Assembly (NCBI RefSeq): GCF_002482975.1
Contig: NZ_DLHA01000014.1
Location: 1-51,120 of the forward strand
Direction of reading: 5' to 3'
DNA length: 51,120 nt
Source: Flavobacterium sp. UBA7680
GTDB taxonomy: Bacteria > Bacteroidota > Bacteroidia > Flavobacteriales > Flavobacteriaceae
This document shows positions 50,331 to 51,120 of the stretch, in pieces. A model generated the notes under the pieces. It saw only the letters and a program-made list of their open reading frames with translations. It did no database searches and was not told the DNA's origin. Numbering within the stretch: position 1 is the first letter of the stretch; each line of letters begins with the position of its first letter. A program made the position numbers and the translations under genes.

Positions 50331-50746
50331 GATTGGTTCTTTGTGAGTTTATCGAACTTGATTTCATTTATAACTTCAATATCATTGCCTAAAGTTTTTT
50401 GTGCTATCAATTCAGCTTTTACAGCTGTATTGTCAAAAATCAATGCCTCATTAACTATAGGCAAATATATAGCAAACAAATTAGTTATTCCGTTTTTATA
50501 TCTGCGTTTAATAACATCGGTTTCAATATTGTGTCCTCCTTCCTGAACCCTCGTCTTGACCCTTTCAATTGCCAGGTCAACACTATCGAGCCAAAAAAAT
50601 AAAAGAACCACTTTATATCCTTTTTCCTGAGCCGAAATCACTTTCTCTTTATAGCTTTTTGTGGCCAAAGTCGTTTCAAAGGCGAAAACTTCATCATTTG
50701 CCAATAATTCATTGATTCTGTGGAGCATTATTCTTCCCGATTCAAA
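50327..50746 (-). pseudogene. Zeta-toxin-like kinase gene lacking its N-terminus
   Basis: The frame read from the first in-frame ATG (50728) has 133 residues. Family similarity goes further upstream to FESGRIM (50746), after which a stop codon follows in frame. It keeps FAFETTLATKSY, GYKVVLLFFWLDSVDLAIERVKTRVQEGGHNIE, VIKRRYKNGITNLFAIYLP. The Walker A loop and the ATP/substrate residues of the first 60 or so residues are gone, so it should be inactive. Family members phosphorylate UDP-GlcNAc or similar. The break lies exactly at repeat copy F. The small gene at 50169-50330 follows. Confidence 0.8.
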
Positions 50747-50790
50747 GTGGAGTTGATACCTTATTTGCGACTAAACGCTTAGGCAGTGTT
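50747..50790 (+). repeat. Dispersed repeat, core copy F
   Basis: GTGGAGTTGATACCTTATTT then gcgactaaacgcttaggcagtgttt aligns with core D2 (tttGGACTTGATACCTTTTC then tgccacaaaaagttaaggca). It starts at the base where similarity of the zeta-like gene to its family stops. Confidence 0.6.
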
Positions 50791-50794
50791 TATC

Positions 50795-51120
50795 TGAGGC
50801 AGTAAAAAATGAGGATATATTGCCTAAAATTTCTGACTGGCAGCTAATTTTATTCCTGCTAATTTTAACAGCATGAAAAATACGAGGAGAACCTTTACTT
50901 TAGGCTTTAAGATTCTGGCCGCTTCCATGAGCATCCACTGCGGAAGAGTCTGTGACGTGGCAAGAGAACTCAATATCAGCACAAGTACCCTGCAGCACTG
51001 GAAGAAGCTCTATCAGGAAAGCAGATTTACCACAAAGAAGACCTCAGCTGAAATATACCATAAAAACGAGCTGCTGAAGCTGCGGAAACAGATAAAAGAA
51101 TTAGAAATTGAAAGGGACAT
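50795..51120 (+). mobile_element. Left part of an IS3-family insertion sequence (cut by window edge)
   Basis: The TG-starting sequence TGAGGCAGTAAAAAATGAGG at 50795 is a candidate left terminal repeat, and the transposase gene starts 78 bases inside. The DNA is richer in GC than most of the window, like a recent arrival. The right end is not visible, so the IR cannot be paired. Confidence 0.55.
50873..51120 (+). CDS. IS3-family transposase OrfA (partial)
   Basis: ATG at 50873 gives 82 residues before the edge: MKNTRRTFTLGFKILAASMS, then CDVARELNISTSTLQHWKKLYQES (the HTH) and a helical part KNELLKLRKQIKELEIERD (leucine-zipper-like). This is the OrfA of IS3/IS911-type elements, which works with OrfB through a frameshift. 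An unrelated-looking OrfB fragment of the same family is at 15465-15683. Confidence 0.85.
   Translation, partial: MKNTRRTFTLGFKILAASMSIHCGRVCDVARELNISTSTLQHWKKLYQESRFTTKKTSAEIYHKNELLKLRKQIKELEIERD

Noticed and set aside
13681..51120. Complete integrative element with integrase and mobilisation genes
   Set aside because: No integrase, relaxase or transfer gene was found in the window. Only an excisionase-like gene, a tRNA remnant and IS3 pieces are present.

Overview
The window looks like an accessory stretch of a Bacteroidota chromosome, most likely Flavobacteriaceae (Flavobacterium-like). The DNA is AT-rich. Several promoters carry the Bacteroidetes -7 form TAnnTTTG, and the protein families are typical of flavobacteria: DUF3347, DUF6660, DUF6428, DUF3570/DUF4266, CzcA fused to a TolC-like domain, and GG-leader class I lanthipeptides. 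No rRNA, intact tRNA, CRISPR array, integrase or replication origin was found.

Layout. (1) 1-4754, minus strand: a metal (probably copper) operon with a Cys/His-rich exported protein, three DUF3347 proteins carrying different metal-binding modules, a YVTN beta-propeller lipoprotein, a haem-binding-domain protein and the start of a CusA-type RND pump. (2) 5026-13218, plus strand: a divergent Zn/Cd/Co-type operon with a DUF6660 protein, CzcA fused to a CzcC-like outer-membrane part, a CzcB adaptor with an unusual Cys/His-rich insert, and a P1B ATPase. (3) 13.2-16.3 kb: scar-rich DNA with a probable tRNA-Pro 3'-end remnant, an excisionase-like HTH gene, a frameshifted GNAT-like gene with a small partner ORF, an IS3 transposase fragment and members of a dispersed repeat family. 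(4) 16.3-22.9 kb: a compact class I lanthipeptide cluster with a small precursor gene at 22111-22281, LanC, LanB, an S41 peptidase with a signal peptide, and a divergent XRE regulator. No exporter is present. (5) 23.6-46.4 kb: a stress/low-oxygen island containing DinD, PEP synthase, a FixL-like PAS histidine kinase with a REC-CRP/FNR response regulator, an ATP-cone endonuclease with a beta-CASP nuclease, a P2-type ATPase, OsmC, BON, USP and LOG proteins, and a thioredoxin/ApbE/DUF4266/DUF3570 operon. (6) 46.5-49.6 kb: an arsenic operon (arsR, GNAT, DUF6428, arsC, acr3). (7) 49.8-51.1 kb: more copies of the dispersed repeat, a zeta-toxin-like gene cut off at a repeat copy, and the start of an IS3-family element.

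How it fits together. In the stress island, perfect TGAT-N4-ATCA palindromes lie upstream of six transcription units. At each one a -7-like element starts 29.5 nt from the box centre, a spacing like that of class II FNR activation. The response regulator encoded inside the island has an FNR-type recognition helix (E-xx-S-R) but no Fe-S cysteines, while the kinase in front of it keeps the FixL haem-pocket residues. This suggests a compact FixL -> REC-FNR oxygen circuit that controls its own neighbourhood.

A repeat family is present in two forms: a right-end motif in four copies, whose two conserved blocks are 67-68 nt apart, and a TTGATACCTTTT core in six copies. The copies sit at the edges of the remnant, lanthipeptide, stress/arsenic and toxin modules, and one lies exactly where the zeta-toxin gene loses its N-terminus. 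The window may have been assembled by repeated recombination at these sequences.
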